From Paenibacillus assamensis DSM 18201 (lineage in GTDB: Bacteria > Bacillota > Bacilli > Paenibacillales > Paenibacillaceae): DNA of 64,000 nucleotides. The notes under the pieces are model-generated. The model did no database searches, was not told the origin of the DNA, and worked only from the letters and a program-made list of their open reading frames with translations. Below are positions 47,321-57,221 of the stretch, piece by piece. Numbering within the stretch: position 1 is the first letter of the stretch; every line of letters starts with the position of its first letter. The stretch covers positions 1 through 64,000 of the forward strand of contig NZ_KE383838.1 in the NCBI RefSeq assembly GCF_000422445.1, read 5' to 3'. A program made the translations under genes and the position numbers.

Positions 47321-47349
47321 ATAATGCGTTAAGGTTGACACCTTGTCAA
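47321..47349 (-). promoter_or_regulatory. Promoter of zur-yidD
   Basis: On the minus strand TTGACA (47344-47349) and CATTAT (47321-47326) stand 17 bases apart, a good sigma-A arrangement about 20 bases before the zur ATG. The -35 box is half of the palindrome TTGACA-AGG-TGTCAA (47335-47349), a possible operator. Confidence 0.6.
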
Positions 47350-47356
47350 ACGGCAA

Positions 47357-47385
47357 GAAAGACGCTGCAAGCTGCAGCGTCTTTC
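47357..47385 (-). terminator. Hairpin downstream of the PKD/stalk gene
   Basis: GAAAGACGCTGCA pairs perfectly with its complement around a 3-base loop; the tail on the minus strand is only moderately T-rich (TTGCCG). It is 106 bases past the stop of the large secreted protein gene and just upstream of the zur promoter. Confidence 0.6.
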
Positions 47386-47491
47386 AACATACATAAACAA
47401 TAGCAATATAAGCATCAATAAGACCTAATGCTAGAATAATAGATGATCTTACATAATCGTATGCTACATGGTCACTGGTTAACTAATATAC

Positions 47492-49762
47492 TTACGTACG
47501 CTTCGGTGGAAGCTGTGTCATAAATATATTCACTGGCATATTACTTGCCGCAGCTGGTGTGAACCAAATTTCGACCTTCTCTTCACGATCACCAGTACGG
47601 TATATCGGCGTTGCTTCATCTTTATTTTTCAAAATACCATTGATTGGTAGTCCGACTTCCTGTCCGTTAACCAAGATAGAGCCAGAGTACTGACCACCGC
47701 GGGCATTAACACCAATTAATGTATTTGGAGCAACACGATCCAACACGACACGATATAATACCCCATAGTTACCTGCATTGTCCACATCTTTATTGGAAGT
47801 TGTATCCCAGCCTCCAATTTTTTTATCCGATTTGTTATCTCCAATTACAATGCGAGAAGATTCCTCGCCCACTAATTCAGAGACTGTCAGTGTACGGTCT
47901 GCATTATTGAATGATCCACGAATATGTGTACCATCTGACGGGAGAATTTGCAAGTTAGGTAGCTCTTTCCAAATATCCTTACTTGCATCTAGTGCAATAA
48001 TTTTATACTCCAAGTTATTGTCTCCCAAGAAATCAGCATACATCGTGAATACTTGCTGCGGCTTAATCGCTCTATTGCTCATCTCAGGCATTAAAAGTGC
48101 AGATTGTTTCGGCTTCAATGTCTGCTCTGAGATAATACCGTGCTCACGGAACGACTGGAAGTAGCGCTGCGCTGCTGCTTTACCTGTCTGCTGAGGATGT
48201 AGACTTGGTCCTGCTGTACCAGCACGCTCCACTCGAACGACTGCATCTTCATTGGAAACGTTCTTAACGACAACATACAATTTGATATCCGTAGGCTTCG
48301 CATTTTTATGATGTAGTAGAATACGAGTTCCACCTGCAATGTGATCTTTATAAAGAATACCATCTTGTACGATGGATTCAGGGCTATTCGAACGGTACAG
48401 TGTACGCTGACCGTGGCGCAATTGCGGCAATATTTCCTTCATTCCTAGAATAGACGATCCATCAAGTGGATACACATGACCGACTTGCGTATATATCTTA
48501 TTGAACTCATCAAAGGTATACAAGGTTTCATTTGTAATGGTAACAGACTTCGTTATTTCTGCTGATAAACCATGCTTGTCTGTTACTTTCAACGTCACTT
48601 GCTGCTCACCAGGAGTAAAGAACGCTTGCTTATTGTTTGTCCATTCTACCTTATCGATCGCATCTTCATCATCATAGCTCTCATTCGAATACTCGATCAG
48701 TTCACCCATCTTATACTGACTCTTATTCGTTGAAAAGTCTACGACAGGCGGCATATTAGGCGGTTGTACGTTGATGGTGACGCTGTACGGTTCACTCCAT
48801 ACCCCTTTTTCATCGAGCACACGGAGTGAAATCACATACTGACCTGCCTCAGAATAGAACGATTCTAGTCCTGTCCACTCATAATCAATAATTTGTAAAC
48901 CACGTGGATGGAAGGATTGATTCTCAACCACAACTTCTGTTTGACCTGCAAAAATATGTTCAGGTGTTACTTTGAACTTAGCTACAGGCGCAGCAGACAT
49001 TTGCACAATAATACGCTTAGTATGTTGCTCCCACTTATATTTCATTTGCATAGCCTGTAGGGCTGATGTCAATGGGACCATAAACGTATTGTTCTGCAAG
49101 TAGGAAGCACCGCTCATCTTGGTCAACTCGCCATTGACTTGATAAACATCTGACTTCGCTTTATATCGCAGCTCGCGATCTCCCTGCCTAATAATCGTTT
49201 CTTTCGTTGTATTATCGAAGTCTAGCTGAAAGCCAAAACGATCAACTAAACCACGAACAGAAATGTAAGATACACCATTTTTAACGGTAATAGGCTCTTT
49301 AGAATAATGGGTCACATTGTTATGCACGATGACGTTACTATTAGCCAAAATAACGAGTACATCTGAACCATATATCGTTGTATCTATATTATGCTCGGCA
49401 GATTTCGGTACTGTGGTGCCCGGATTCTCAATCGTTGAACCATCCGTTGCATTAGGATCACCGCTTGTTCCGTCAGAAGGCTGAGCTGGGTCTGTAGAAC
49501 CGTCGACATTAGGATCTACCGTTTCTCCATTCGTTGCCTCGCCCTCAGTAGTTTCATTGTTGCCCGTTTGCTCCGTACCACTCAAGTCTTGTCCATCCAT
49601 TGACGATTGGTAGCCATCTACAGATTGCGACTCAAACGTTTGAACTTGTGCAGCATCATTCATCTCTCTCTGCTCTAATGCACTTGCTACTGGCATCACA
49701 GCAGCACATTGTAGTGCTACTAAAGCCATAGCAATTGTGCGTTTCCATCTAAAATGACTCAT
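47492..49762 (-). CDS. Large secreted protein with CuAO-type stalk and PKD-like domains
   Basis: The protein has 756 residues from the ATG at 49762 (AGGAGCGAAGGA upstream). A signal peptide (IAMALVALQCAAVMPVASA) is followed by an acidic Gly/Thr/Asn-rich low-complexity region to about residue 125, and then a copper-amine-oxidase-like N-terminal domain (ISVRGLVDRFGFQLDFDN; FMVPLTSALQAMQMKYKW). Two PKD-like domains come next (FKVTPEHIFAGQTEVVVEN; PPVVDFSTNKSQYKMGE) and an unrecognised C-terminal domain of 300 residues. It is probably surface-exposed. No catalytic motif is evident. Confidence 0.85.
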   Translation of the reverse strand: MSHFRWKRTIAMALVALQCAAVMPVASALEQREMNDAAQVQTFESQSVDGYQSSMDGQDLSGTEQTGNNETTEGEATNGETVDPNVDGSTDPAQPSDGTSGDPNATDGSTIENPGTTVPKSAEHNIDTTIYGSDVLVILANSNVIVHNNVTHYSKEPITVKNGVSYISVRGLVDRFGFQLDFDNTTKETIIRQGDRELRYKAKSDVYQVNGELTKMSGASYLQNNTFMVPLTSALQAMQMKYKWEQHTKRIIVQMSAAPVAKFKVTPEHIFAGQTEVVVENQSFHPRGLQIIDYEWTGLESFYSEAGQYVISLRVLDEKGVWSEPYSVTINVQPPNMPPVVDFSTNKSQYKMGELIEYSNESYDDEDAIDKVEWTNNKQAFFTPGEQQVTLKVTDKHGLSAEITKSVTITNETLYTFDEFNKIYTQVGHVYPLDGSSILGMKEILPQLRHGQRTLYRSNSPESIVQDGILYKDHIAGGTRILLHHKNAKPTDIKLYVVVKNVSNEDAVVRVERAGTAGPSLHPQQTGKAAAQRYFQSFREHGIISEQTLKPKQSALLMPEMSNRAIKPQQVFTMYADFLGDNNLEYKIIALDASKDIWKELPNLQILPSDGTHIRGSFNNADRTLTVSELVGEESSRIVIGDNKSDKKIGGWDTTSNKDVDNAGNYGVLYRVVLDRVAPNTLIGVNARGGQYSGSILVNGQEVGLPINGILKNKDEATPIYRTGDREEKVEIWFTPAAASNMPVNIFMTQLPPKRT

Positions 49763-50005
49763 TCCTTCGCTCCTAACTCCTAAAGTATTCCTCGTCTGCT
49801 CTCGTAACGTCGTTGGACCGATCATCTTGTTCAAGGAGACATAGTAATAGACGTCACGAAGAATAGAAAAGTTTCTATAAATATGCTCATTTGTCTAAAG
49901 ACACATTCTACCTTTATTGACAGAACAATGCCTATCATTATACCTGAATCACTTCTATTAACCTAGCATTTTTTTACACCTATGTAAAATAATCGCACGA
50001 AAAAA

Positions 50006-50029
50006 CCCGCATTTCATCAGTCATGCGGG
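50006..50029 (-). terminator. Terminator after the GH3 gene
   Basis: CCCGCAT pairs with ATGCGGG around a 10-base loop and is followed on the minus strand by TTTTTTCGTG. The remaining space up to 49763 is A/T-rich and holds the promoter region of the PKD/stalk gene. Confidence 0.8.
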
Positions 50030-50055
50030 CCTCAACAATATGACTAAAAACTCGA

Positions 50056-51696
50056 CTAAGCTATCGGTTGCTTGCTATCGTTTAATCCATATCCGTAAGG
50101 ATAGTCAGCATTAATGGTAACAGGAAGTTTGCCTTCCGCTTGTTTACGACCAACTAGCACTTCTGCTAATGCCGTCATTGATGCAGGGCGATTCTCGTAG
50201 CAACACAAGTACGTTTTCACAGAGTCAAACTGATTCAAGTCGTAAGGATTGCGAGACGACGCTACAATAACCCGTTCATGGCTATTTGCTAGTTGATTTA
50301 CAATCTCAACTTGCCCAGCATGAAGCTGGGATACCGCATTATACGTAACGATAACAATTTGCTCATAGTCGGCAGCGAATTTGACCGCCGCAGCAACTGC
50401 ATCGGCATCTGGTTGTGTTCCAATTCGATACTCGGTAACATCGCCAAGGTATGGTTCCAATCCTGTAGCAACTGTGTATTTTTGAACAATTGGCTCATCA
50501 ACCTCAGTATGCTCACGTACTTCCGGCCAAATAACTAACGTCTTCAATTCAGATTGAAGTGGCAGCAATCCTTCATCCTTAATAAGGGTAATACTCTTTT
50601 CACAAATTTGCTCTACAACTGCCTTCGCAGCATCGGTAGCAAACTGTTCAGCAAAGTCAGCTGTCACTTCAGGCAATATGTCCATTTGACGACGCTGCTT
50701 CAATTGAAGGATACGTTCTACAGACGCGTTAATTTGAGCTTCAGAAATGCGGCCAGCACGAGCAGCAGCAACAAGCGCTTCAATCGCTGCTGTCTGTTCA
50801 GCAAATCTATGGCTAACTAGTACTACGTCTGCTCCCGCCTCAACTGACATAACAGCACCCTCAGCAACACCATACACATCAGATATAGCTTTCATTTCCA
50901 AACAATCCGTTACAATAATCCCTTGGTATTGCAATCTATTACGCAGCAAGTCAGTCAATACGCGACGTGACACAGTAGCCGGGCGCTCTTCAGGTTCAAA
51001 TGCAGGGAACATAACATGCGCTGTCATAATCAGGTCAACACCTGCTGAGATCGCTTGCACAAAAGGTACCAATTCCAGATTCGTCAATCGTTCTTCGTCA
51101 TGAGCTACAGAAGCCAACCCATGGTGAGAATCAACTGCGGTATCTCCATGTCCAGGGAAATGCTTCGCTGTAGCAGATACATTCGCATCCTGAAGACCGC
51201 GAATTTGAGCATTGCCAAGCTGTGAAACCAAATCAGGACGTTCACCATACGAACGAACTCCAATTACTGGATTTTTTGCATTGTTGTTAATATCAACACT
51301 TGGAGCAAAGTTCATATTTATACCCATCTTCAATAGCTCTTCGCCGCAAATACGAGCCGCATCATATGCCAGCTGCGCATCGCGTGCTGCACCTACAGCC
51401 ATATTTCCAGGAATTAATGTAACATCATCCCAGTCTATACGAGCGACCATTCCACCTTCTTGATCGATACAGATAAAGAGTGGAATGTCCGTCTGCTTCT
51501 TTGAGATCAATTGCAAATCACGTGACAACTTGCAAGTCTGTTCTTTGTTATCTAAATTACGACGGAAATAAATAATACCCCCAAGATGATTCTTCTCAAT
51601 CAATGTCGTAATGTCTTCGTCAACTTCTAACCCTTTAAATCCACACATGACCATTTGACCGATTTTTTGTTCCAGCGTTAGTTCACTAATATTCAT
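50056..51696 (-). CDS. Glycoside hydrolase family 3, beta-N-acetylhexosaminidase type
   Basis: The protein has 546 residues and no signal peptide. The GH3 N-terminal domain is complete, with LEQKIGQMVMCGFKG, the substrate motif TAKHFPGHGDTAVDSHHGL with the His/Asp pair typical of NagZ-type enzymes, and the region IIVTDCLEMKAI. A C-terminal Rossmann-like domain of about 200 residues follows. It likely cleaves GlcNAc from imported muropeptide or chitin fragments in the cytoplasm. It lies next to the YesNM system and a sugar importer, suggesting a shared substrate. Confidence 0.9.
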   Translation of the reverse strand: MNISELTLEQKIGQMVMCGFKGLEVDEDITTLIEKNHLGGIIYFRRNLDNKEQTCKLSRDLQLISKKQTDIPLFICIDQEGGMVARIDWDDVTLIPGNMAVGAARDAQLAYDAARICGEELLKMGINMNFAPSVDINNNAKNPVIGVRSYGERPDLVSQLGNAQIRGLQDANVSATAKHFPGHGDTAVDSHHGLASVAHDEERLTNLELVPFVQAISAGVDLIMTAHVMFPAFEPEERPATVSRRVLTDLLRNRLQYQGIIVTDCLEMKAISDVYGVAEGAVMSVEAGADVVLVSHRFAEQTAAIEALVAAARAGRISEAQINASVERILQLKQRRQMDILPEVTADFAEQFATDAAKAVVEQICEKSITLIKDEGLLPLQSELKTLVIWPEVREHTEVDEPIVQKYTVATGLEPYLGDVTEYRIGTQPDADAVAAAVKFAADYEQIVIVTYNAVSQLHAGQVEIVNQLANSHERVIVASSRNPYDLNQFDSVKTYLCCYENRPASMTALAEVLVGRKQAEGKLPVTINADYPYGYGLNDSKQPIA

Positions 51697-51735
51697 AATG
51701 AATCCCATCCTTATGAAATAATATATTTTTATAGT

Positions 51736-53343
51736 TTATACACTTGAACTTTGAGCTTCTTTCTCACGATATTCAGAAGGCGTAAGCCCCGTATACTTCT
51801 GAAACACTCTGGAGAAATATCGACGCTCTGAATATCCGACCAAGCTGCCAATCTGGGTGATGTTCTTATCGGTCATGAGCAGCATGGATTTTGCTAGCTC
51901 CATGCGCTGTTTGGTTACATACTCAACGAAGGTCTCACTATAATAATTTTTGAACAATAAACTAAAATAACTACAGCTTATGCCCAAATAGTCAGCAATC
52001 TCATCAATGCCAATGTCAGAGCTTAAATTGCGCTGGATATAGTCTTTAGCGGCAATCATCATTAACTCGCTAGACTTCTTATTCATCGCATGTTCCTTCG
52101 TCTGTACAACAAGTTGCGAAATAACGATCATTAAATCTTTTACACTGACACAGTGCTGAAGCCTCTCCCATGCCTGCTCTTCTTCTTGCTTACTAAGCAG
52201 TTCCAATTCACGCATTTCCCTCAACAGATGAATAATAACGTAGTGTAGGAACTTCTCGGCGCGTACAATAGAATGCTCTGAGATTTGCAACAGACTGGAT
52301 TGAAGCGCTGCAAGTCCCTGCTCTATCTTCTTTTTATCGTTCTGCTTCATCCCTGATACGATTTCCTCAACAGGTTGCCACTGCGATACAGATGCAGCTT
52401 GACGAGCGATAGAGCTCTCATCTACCGAGACAAGTACTTCATCATCAGGATGGAGAAGCAGGACACGCTGAAGCCGCTTGAACGTACTCGATAAGCCTGT
52501 CATCGGTACAGGACCAGAATCCCATGCGAGACTCACGGTAAACTTAATGTGATTGCGTACTGCATCTTGAATCATGGATGACCAATTTGCCACATCTTTT
52601 TCTTCCACTTCGAAGCGGTCTTTATAAAATTGGACCAGGATGCACCATTCGCCTTCACGTGTTTGTAGTACAGCATACTTAAGCCATTCATCACCTTGCA
52701 GCGCATCTTGCAGGACATTGCGTACAGCAAAATTCCACAATCTGCGCTCATTATCGCTCCAAGAAACCGTCTGCTGCGCGTATTGATCTAAGTCTACTAG
52801 TAAGACTGTATATACAAGCTGATCAGCCTGGTCCTTATCATCGACAGTAAAATAACTTGGATGACCAGCAGAGAAGCCCATAATTACATCAAACATCATC
52901 TTCTCATACGCAAGACTGATGACCTTGCCCCACCGGCGCTCAGCCATCTTCTTCTCCATTTTGCGATTGCGTATAATGTCTGCAACTTTACGTACTGTAT
53001 TTTCTAACTCTTCATAATTAATAGGTTTCAAAATATAATCTCTTACACTATGTTGGAGTGCAATACGAGCATATTCAAATTCCTGATATCCAGTCAGCAT
53101 GAGCACTTCGACCTCTCCGCCCAGCTGCCTCACTTCCTTCAGAAATTCCATCCCGTCCATTACTGGCATTCGGATATCACATAGAATCAGATCAGGCTCA
53201 TGCTCTCGGACAAGGTTCAGCCCTTCTACTCCATTACGAGCAGTACCAACAATTTGAATTTGCATATCTTCCCACGGAAGCACAATTTTCAAGTTGTTTA
53301 GGATCGGAACTTCATCATCAATTAAAATAGCCTTCACACTCAT
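51736..53343 (-). CDS. yesN: Response regulator, AraC family (YesN type)
   Basis: The protein has 535 residues. The receiver domain (1-120) has the acidic pair DDE, the phospho-acceptor in DLILCDIRMPVMDG and KPINYEEL. A variable central region of about 290 residues follows. The C-terminal AraC helix-turn-helix pair is GIDEIADYLGISCSYFSLLFK and NITQIGSLVGYSERRYFSRVFQKYTGLTPSEYR. It overlaps the kinase gene by 4 bases and presumably activates the downstream or upstream sugar genes. Confidence 0.92.
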   Translation of the reverse strand: MSVKAILIDDEVPILNNLKIVLPWEDMQIQIVGTARNGVEGLNLVREHEPDLILCDIRMPVMDGMEFLKEVRQLGGEVEVLMLTGYQEFEYARIALQHSVRDYILKPINYEELENTVRKVADIIRNRKMEKKMAERRWGKVISLAYEKMMFDVIMGFSAGHPSYFTVDDKDQADQLVYTVLLVDLDQYAQQTVSWSDNERRLWNFAVRNVLQDALQGDEWLKYAVLQTREGEWCILVQFYKDRFEVEEKDVANWSSMIQDAVRNHIKFTVSLAWDSGPVPMTGLSSTFKRLQRVLLLHPDDEVLVSVDESSIARQAASVSQWQPVEEIVSGMKQNDKKKIEQGLAALQSSLLQISEHSIVRAEKFLHYVIIHLLREMRELELLSKQEEEQAWERLQHCVSVKDLMIVISQLVVQTKEHAMNKKSSELMMIAAKDYIQRNLSSDIGIDEIADYLGISCSYFSLLFKNYYSETFVEYVTKQRMELAKSMLLMTDKNITQIGSLVGYSERRYFSRVFQKYTGLTPSEYREKEAQSSSV

Positions 53344-55271
53344 TTGTTCTCACCCTGCTCATATCTCGGTATTGTACATTGTATGATCGTCCCTTCATCA
53401 GGAGCCGAACAAATAATTAACCCATATTGACTTCCATATTGAATGCGAATACGGTCAGCCACACTTCGTACGCCTAATCCACGGCGCTCCATATTTAGCG
53501 CCTTTTCTTCTTGCGGAATAAGTGATTTCGAATCATCATCCTGCATATATTGGAACCGCATTAATTGCTTTGCGGAAATTCCTACTCCGTTGTCTTCTAC
53601 TCTCAATATTATTCTTCCATCAATCGAACATGCCGATATACGAATCAAACCTGTATAAGAAATACCATCAAATCCATGTTGAATGCAGTTCTCTACAAGC
53701 GGCTGCAGCGTTAATTTTTGAATCATACAGTGCATTAATTCCTCAGGCACATCGAACTCAAAATTAAATACATCTTCAAAGCGGAACTTTTGTATTTCTA
53801 AATAGCTCATTAAGTACTCAAGTTCCTGACGAATCGTAATCTCTTCTTTATCTTGAATACTAATGCGCAATATATTCCCAAGTCGATGTACCATATGGCT
53901 AACTTTGCGACCTTCATTCTGTATAGCTAGCACATTGATCGATTCTAGTGTATTGAATAGAAAATGAGGCTTAATCTGAGCTTGAAGCACACGCATTTCT
54001 GCTTTATTTTTCTGCTGCTGCTCCTGCTTCACCTGCTCTAGCAAATCAGTTACTCTATCAATAAGTCGGTTGAAGCCACGAGATAACAAGCGAAGCTCAT
54101 CTTGCCCTTCCTCATCTACACGCGCTTGAAGATCGCCCTCTTCTACTCTTCTCATAAATCTAACCGTACGAACGATATGCTTCGTAACCCGATTCATGAA
54201 CAAAAATAGAAATAGCAAGGCACCCAACATACAAATAAGCATAATAATCGATACCCATTTGATGTATTCCATCATCTCATTCGATAAGGAATTCCATGAA
54301 CGGACAGATACTAAATGCCAACCGTATTCAGGAATCTCATAAAAAGAAAGAACACTGTCCTGATCATTAAACTTGTCTTTGTAACTGTGATAGCCTTCTT
54401 TCATCTCCAACGGCTTGTCCAAATAATTAGGGAGTTTGTTGCCGTTCAATCTCTTCTCATTATCGAACAATATTAACCCATTCTCGTTCACGATGAAAAA
54501 TCTAGAATTCCTCATTTGTTCCACATGATAAAAGTTATTAAAGAACGTCTCGATATCCCAGTCGTTTACTTGAACGATAAGGACACCTAAATTTTTGAGC
54601 GTATACAAATCCTTAACGACTTTAATTTGTGTAAACACTTGCTCTGACCCAGTCAGCTCCGGTATTTCATTTGGTCCAAGCCAAACAGGTGACCCCTTAC
54701 TATTCATTACCTCATCATAGATAGGATGCTTAATAAATTCCTCGAAAGGCATCGTTTTAAAATTTTCTTTGGCGAATATTGGGATAATGTCAGTATAACC
54801 TGACCCTGGATAATATGTATAGCCTTTTAAATTATACAAAAAGGCATAACTAATGGACGGATGATTGAACAACAACCGCCGAAAGACCTGCTGACGGTTA
54901 TTCATCTCCAAATAGTCAATCCCTTTTAAATCGGTAACCTTTAATGGAGGTTGAACGGATTCAGTCCCGCCGACCTTATTTTTGCTAGCATCCGTCTCTT
55001 CCGCCCGAACTAAGTCTTGATCTTTCACATTCGGAGAAATTAACGCAAGTTGAAAAATATTATTGGCTATTCCGTTATCAATAATCTTCTCTACTTCCTT
55101 AAATACGGATCGAATGCTATGTCCCATCGCCTGCATAGAAAATTCGGTCTGTTCACTGTACTTCTTCTCTATCATTTGAAACGTAATTGTAAACGTTATC
55201 GTCCCCAATAAAAATAAAGGGATAATGATCAGAAGAACAAAGCCGCTAAACAATTTATAACGTAAGTTCAT
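53340..55271 (-). CDS. yesM: Sensor histidine kinase (YesM type)
   Basis: The protein has 643 residues from the ATG at 55271. A transmembrane helix near residue 10 (FSGFVLLIIIPLFLLGTI), a dCache-like extracellular sensor of about 270 residues, and a second helix (VSIIMLICMLGALLFLFLFM) precede a HAMP domain. The histidine region AQIKPHFLFNTLESINVLAIQ and the HATPase N and G boxes (LQPLVENCIQHGFDG; DNGVGI) follow. It likely senses extracellular sugar, directly or through the binding protein. Confidence 0.93.
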   Translation of the reverse strand: MNLRYKLFSGFVLLIIIPLFLLGTITFTITFQMIEKKYSEQTEFSMQAMGHSIRSVFKEVEKIIDNGIANNIFQLALISPNVKDQDLVRAEETDASKNKVGGTESVQPPLKVTDLKGIDYLEMNNRQQVFRRLLFNHPSISYAFLYNLKGYTYYPGSGYTDIIPIFAKENFKTMPFEEFIKHPIYDEVMNSKGSPVWLGPNEIPELTGSEQVFTQIKVVKDLYTLKNLGVLIVQVNDWDIETFFNNFYHVEQMRNSRFFIVNENGLILFDNEKRLNGNKLPNYLDKPLEMKEGYHSYKDKFNDQDSVLSFYEIPEYGWHLVSVRSWNSLSNEMMEYIKWVSIIMLICMLGALLFLFLFMNRVTKHIVRTVRFMRRVEEGDLQARVDEEGQDELRLLSRGFNRLIDRVTDLLEQVKQEQQQKNKAEMRVLQAQIKPHFLFNTLESINVLAIQNEGRKVSHMVHRLGNILRISIQDKEEITIRQELEYLMSYLEIQKFRFEDVFNFEFDVPEELMHCMIQKLTLQPLVENCIQHGFDGISYTGLIRISACSIDGRIILRVEDNGVGISAKQLMRFQYMQDDDSKSLIPQEEKALNMERRGLGVRSVADRIRIQYGSQYGLIICSAPDEGTIIQCTIPRYEQGENK

Positions 55272-55376
55272 TCTTCTCACTACCCCTTTAGTCTCTATTA
55301 TTGTGATGAACCTTTTCCAGTTTACCACGCTATAGAGAACAATTCACTTGTATTATTCGATTATTTCCAACTTTTT

Positions 55377-56207
55377 TTATCCTTTTACGCCGCCGGCTGT
55401 TAGTCCCTCAATAATCTTCTCTTGCAAGAATGCATAGATGACCATTACAGGTACGACACTATATACGATACCAGCACTCATTTGAGCATAGTTCGTATTG
55501 TAAGCATCACGGAAGCCTACCATACCTACTGGCAATGTACGCCATGTATCATCACTTAGGAAGTAGTTAGCAAGCAAGAACTCATTCCAGTTGCTCATAA
55601 AGTTTACGATAAATACAGTTACTAATGCTGGAACACTCAACGGCATCACGACTCTAGCAAAAATACCAGGTGCTTTCAATCCGTCGATAACAGCTGCTTC
55701 CTCAATTTCTGAAGGTATAGAGCGCATAAACGCTGCCAATATAATAACTGTAAACGGAATTGCTGACGCTGTGTATGGAAGAAGCAAGGCCATTGGTGTA
55801 TTCAACCAATCAAGTTGTTTGAGAATACCGTATATAGGCAATAGCAATGCGTTTCCTGGAATCAACAAACCTAGTAAAATAAATTGGAAAGTAATGAAAC
55901 TGAGCTTGTTATAACGCATACGAGTAATTGCAAAAGATGCGAGCGAGCCAATAATCAATGTAGCTATTGTAGCTACCGTTGAAATCCACAAACTATTCCA
56001 GAAATATCCCCCGATATTTGCATTAACCCAAGCTTTTACATAATTATCCCAAGCAAATTCCGTCGGGATACCGAATGGATTACTTGAAATAGCCCCGTTA
56101 TCTGTCTTAACTGAAGAGAAAAGGACAAATAAGAATGGGAATAAAATTACGACCAGGTAACCTAGTAGGAAAATATGATTGACACTTTTCTTTAGTAGTT
56201 TGACCAT
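55377..56207 (-). CDS. Carbohydrate ABC transporter permease (MalG type)
   Basis: The protein has 276 residues and six transmembrane helices. The EAA loop is seen in SEIEEAAVIDGLKAPGIFARVVMPLS. It ends VKG, as is common for MalG-like subunits of the CUT1 family. Its ATG shares one base with the stop of the preceding permease gene. No ATPase is encoded here, so it probably uses a shared MsmX-type ATPase elsewhere. Confidence 0.93.
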   Translation of the reverse strand: MVKLLKKSVNHIFLLGYLVVILFPFLFVLFSSVKTDNGAISSNPFGIPTEFAWDNYVKAWVNANIGGYFWNSLWISTVATIATLIIGSLASFAITRMRYNKLSFITFQFILLGLLIPGNALLLPIYGILKQLDWLNTPMALLLPYTASAIPFTVIILAAFMRSIPSEIEEAAVIDGLKAPGIFARVVMPLSVPALVTVFIVNFMSNWNEFLLANYFLSDDTWRTLPVGMVGFRDAYNTNYAQMSAGIVYSVVPVMVIYAFLQEKIIEGLTAGGVKG

Positions 56208-57088
56208 TAGTATTCAATCCTTTCTGCTCTACGTGCAATCAAGAACTGATATGCAAGCGTAATGAGGAGCGTGAAGATGAAAATAAGGACTGAAATACTA
56301 TAACCATAGCCATACTTAAAGCTAGCGATCGAGTGTTTCATCATATACGTTGTCATAACATCAGTGGAACCTGCAGGTCCACCTTTTGTCATTACGATAA
56401 TAATATCAGCTGCTTTCATTGCACCAGCAATGGAAAGCATGATAACTACAGATACGATAGGCATAATCAATGGAACTGTAATTTTGAGAGCTCGTTGAAT
56501 ACCTGTTGCTCCATCGATCATAGCAGCTTCATCTAATTCTTTAGGAATAGAGAGGATTGCTGCCAACACCATAACGATATAGAAACCGGTCCACTGCCAA
56601 GCGTTCGTAATAAGAATGGAGATCATTGCCCACTTTTCATCGGACAACCACATGATCGGATCTATGCCGAGCTTTCCCAAAATCTTGTTCAGCAAACCGA
56701 CATCAGGGTCATAAATGAATCCCCACAAGATTCCGATTACAGCTGTTGACATAACAGATGGCATAAACACTGCCGTCTTATATAGACCTCTCAAACGCTT
56801 GACATTGGAGATGAGCAGTGAGAAGAAAATAATTAACGGAACTTGGACGAAGCATGAGAATAAAATAAAGAATCCGTTATTTTTGACTGATGCCCAGAAA
56901 TCAGCCTTGCTCATCACTCGTATATAGTTATCGAATCCGATAAACTTATAGTTTGCAAATCCGTTCCAGTTTGTAAAGCTGTAATAGATCGCTACTATTA
57001 CAGGATAAATAAAGAAAGCAATGAACAGTACAAGAGCTGGAAGCAAAAATAAGAAATAAGTAATTGGACTTCTAAGTGCTTTGTTCAT
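56207..57088 (-). CDS. Carbohydrate ABC transporter permease (MalF type)
   Basis: The protein has 293 residues. It begins SPITYFLFLLPALVLFIAFFIYPV, has six helices, and carries the EAA loop KELDEAAMIDGATGIQRALKITVPLI. It pairs with the MalG-type subunit downstream. A hairpin separates it from the binding-protein gene upstream. Confidence 0.93.
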   Translation of the reverse strand: MNKALRSPITYFLFLLPALVLFIAFFIYPVIVAIYYSFTNWNGFANYKFIGFDNYIRVMSKADFWASVKNNGFFILFSCFVQVPLIIFFSLLISNVKRLRGLYKTAVFMPSVMSTAVIGILWGFIYDPDVGLLNKILGKLGIDPIMWLSDEKWAMISILITNAWQWTGFYIVMVLAAILSIPKELDEAAMIDGATGIQRALKITVPLIMPIVSVVIMLSIAGAMKAADIIIVMTKGGPAGSTDVMTTYMMKHSIASFKYGYGYSISVLIFIFTLLITLAYQFLIARRAERIEY

Positions 57089-57151
57089 GATTTCCCTCCG
57101 TCCGTTCCAAATATCGAGAGATCTATCCCGAAATAACAGACTATAATGTAT

Positions 57152-57186
57152 AGAGCACCACCCCCTGCTAAGTAGGGCGGTGCTCT
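57152..57186 (-). promoter_or_regulatory. Hairpin between binding protein and permease genes
   Basis: AGAGCACC pairs with GGTGCTCT, and CCCC/CCCT with AGGG inside. No T-run follows on the minus strand. It probably stabilises the binding-protein mRNA and lowers permease expression. Confidence 0.6.
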
Positions 57187-57221
57187 TGTAGTAGATTTAT
57201 TCTACTTTTTTGTATAAAAGA

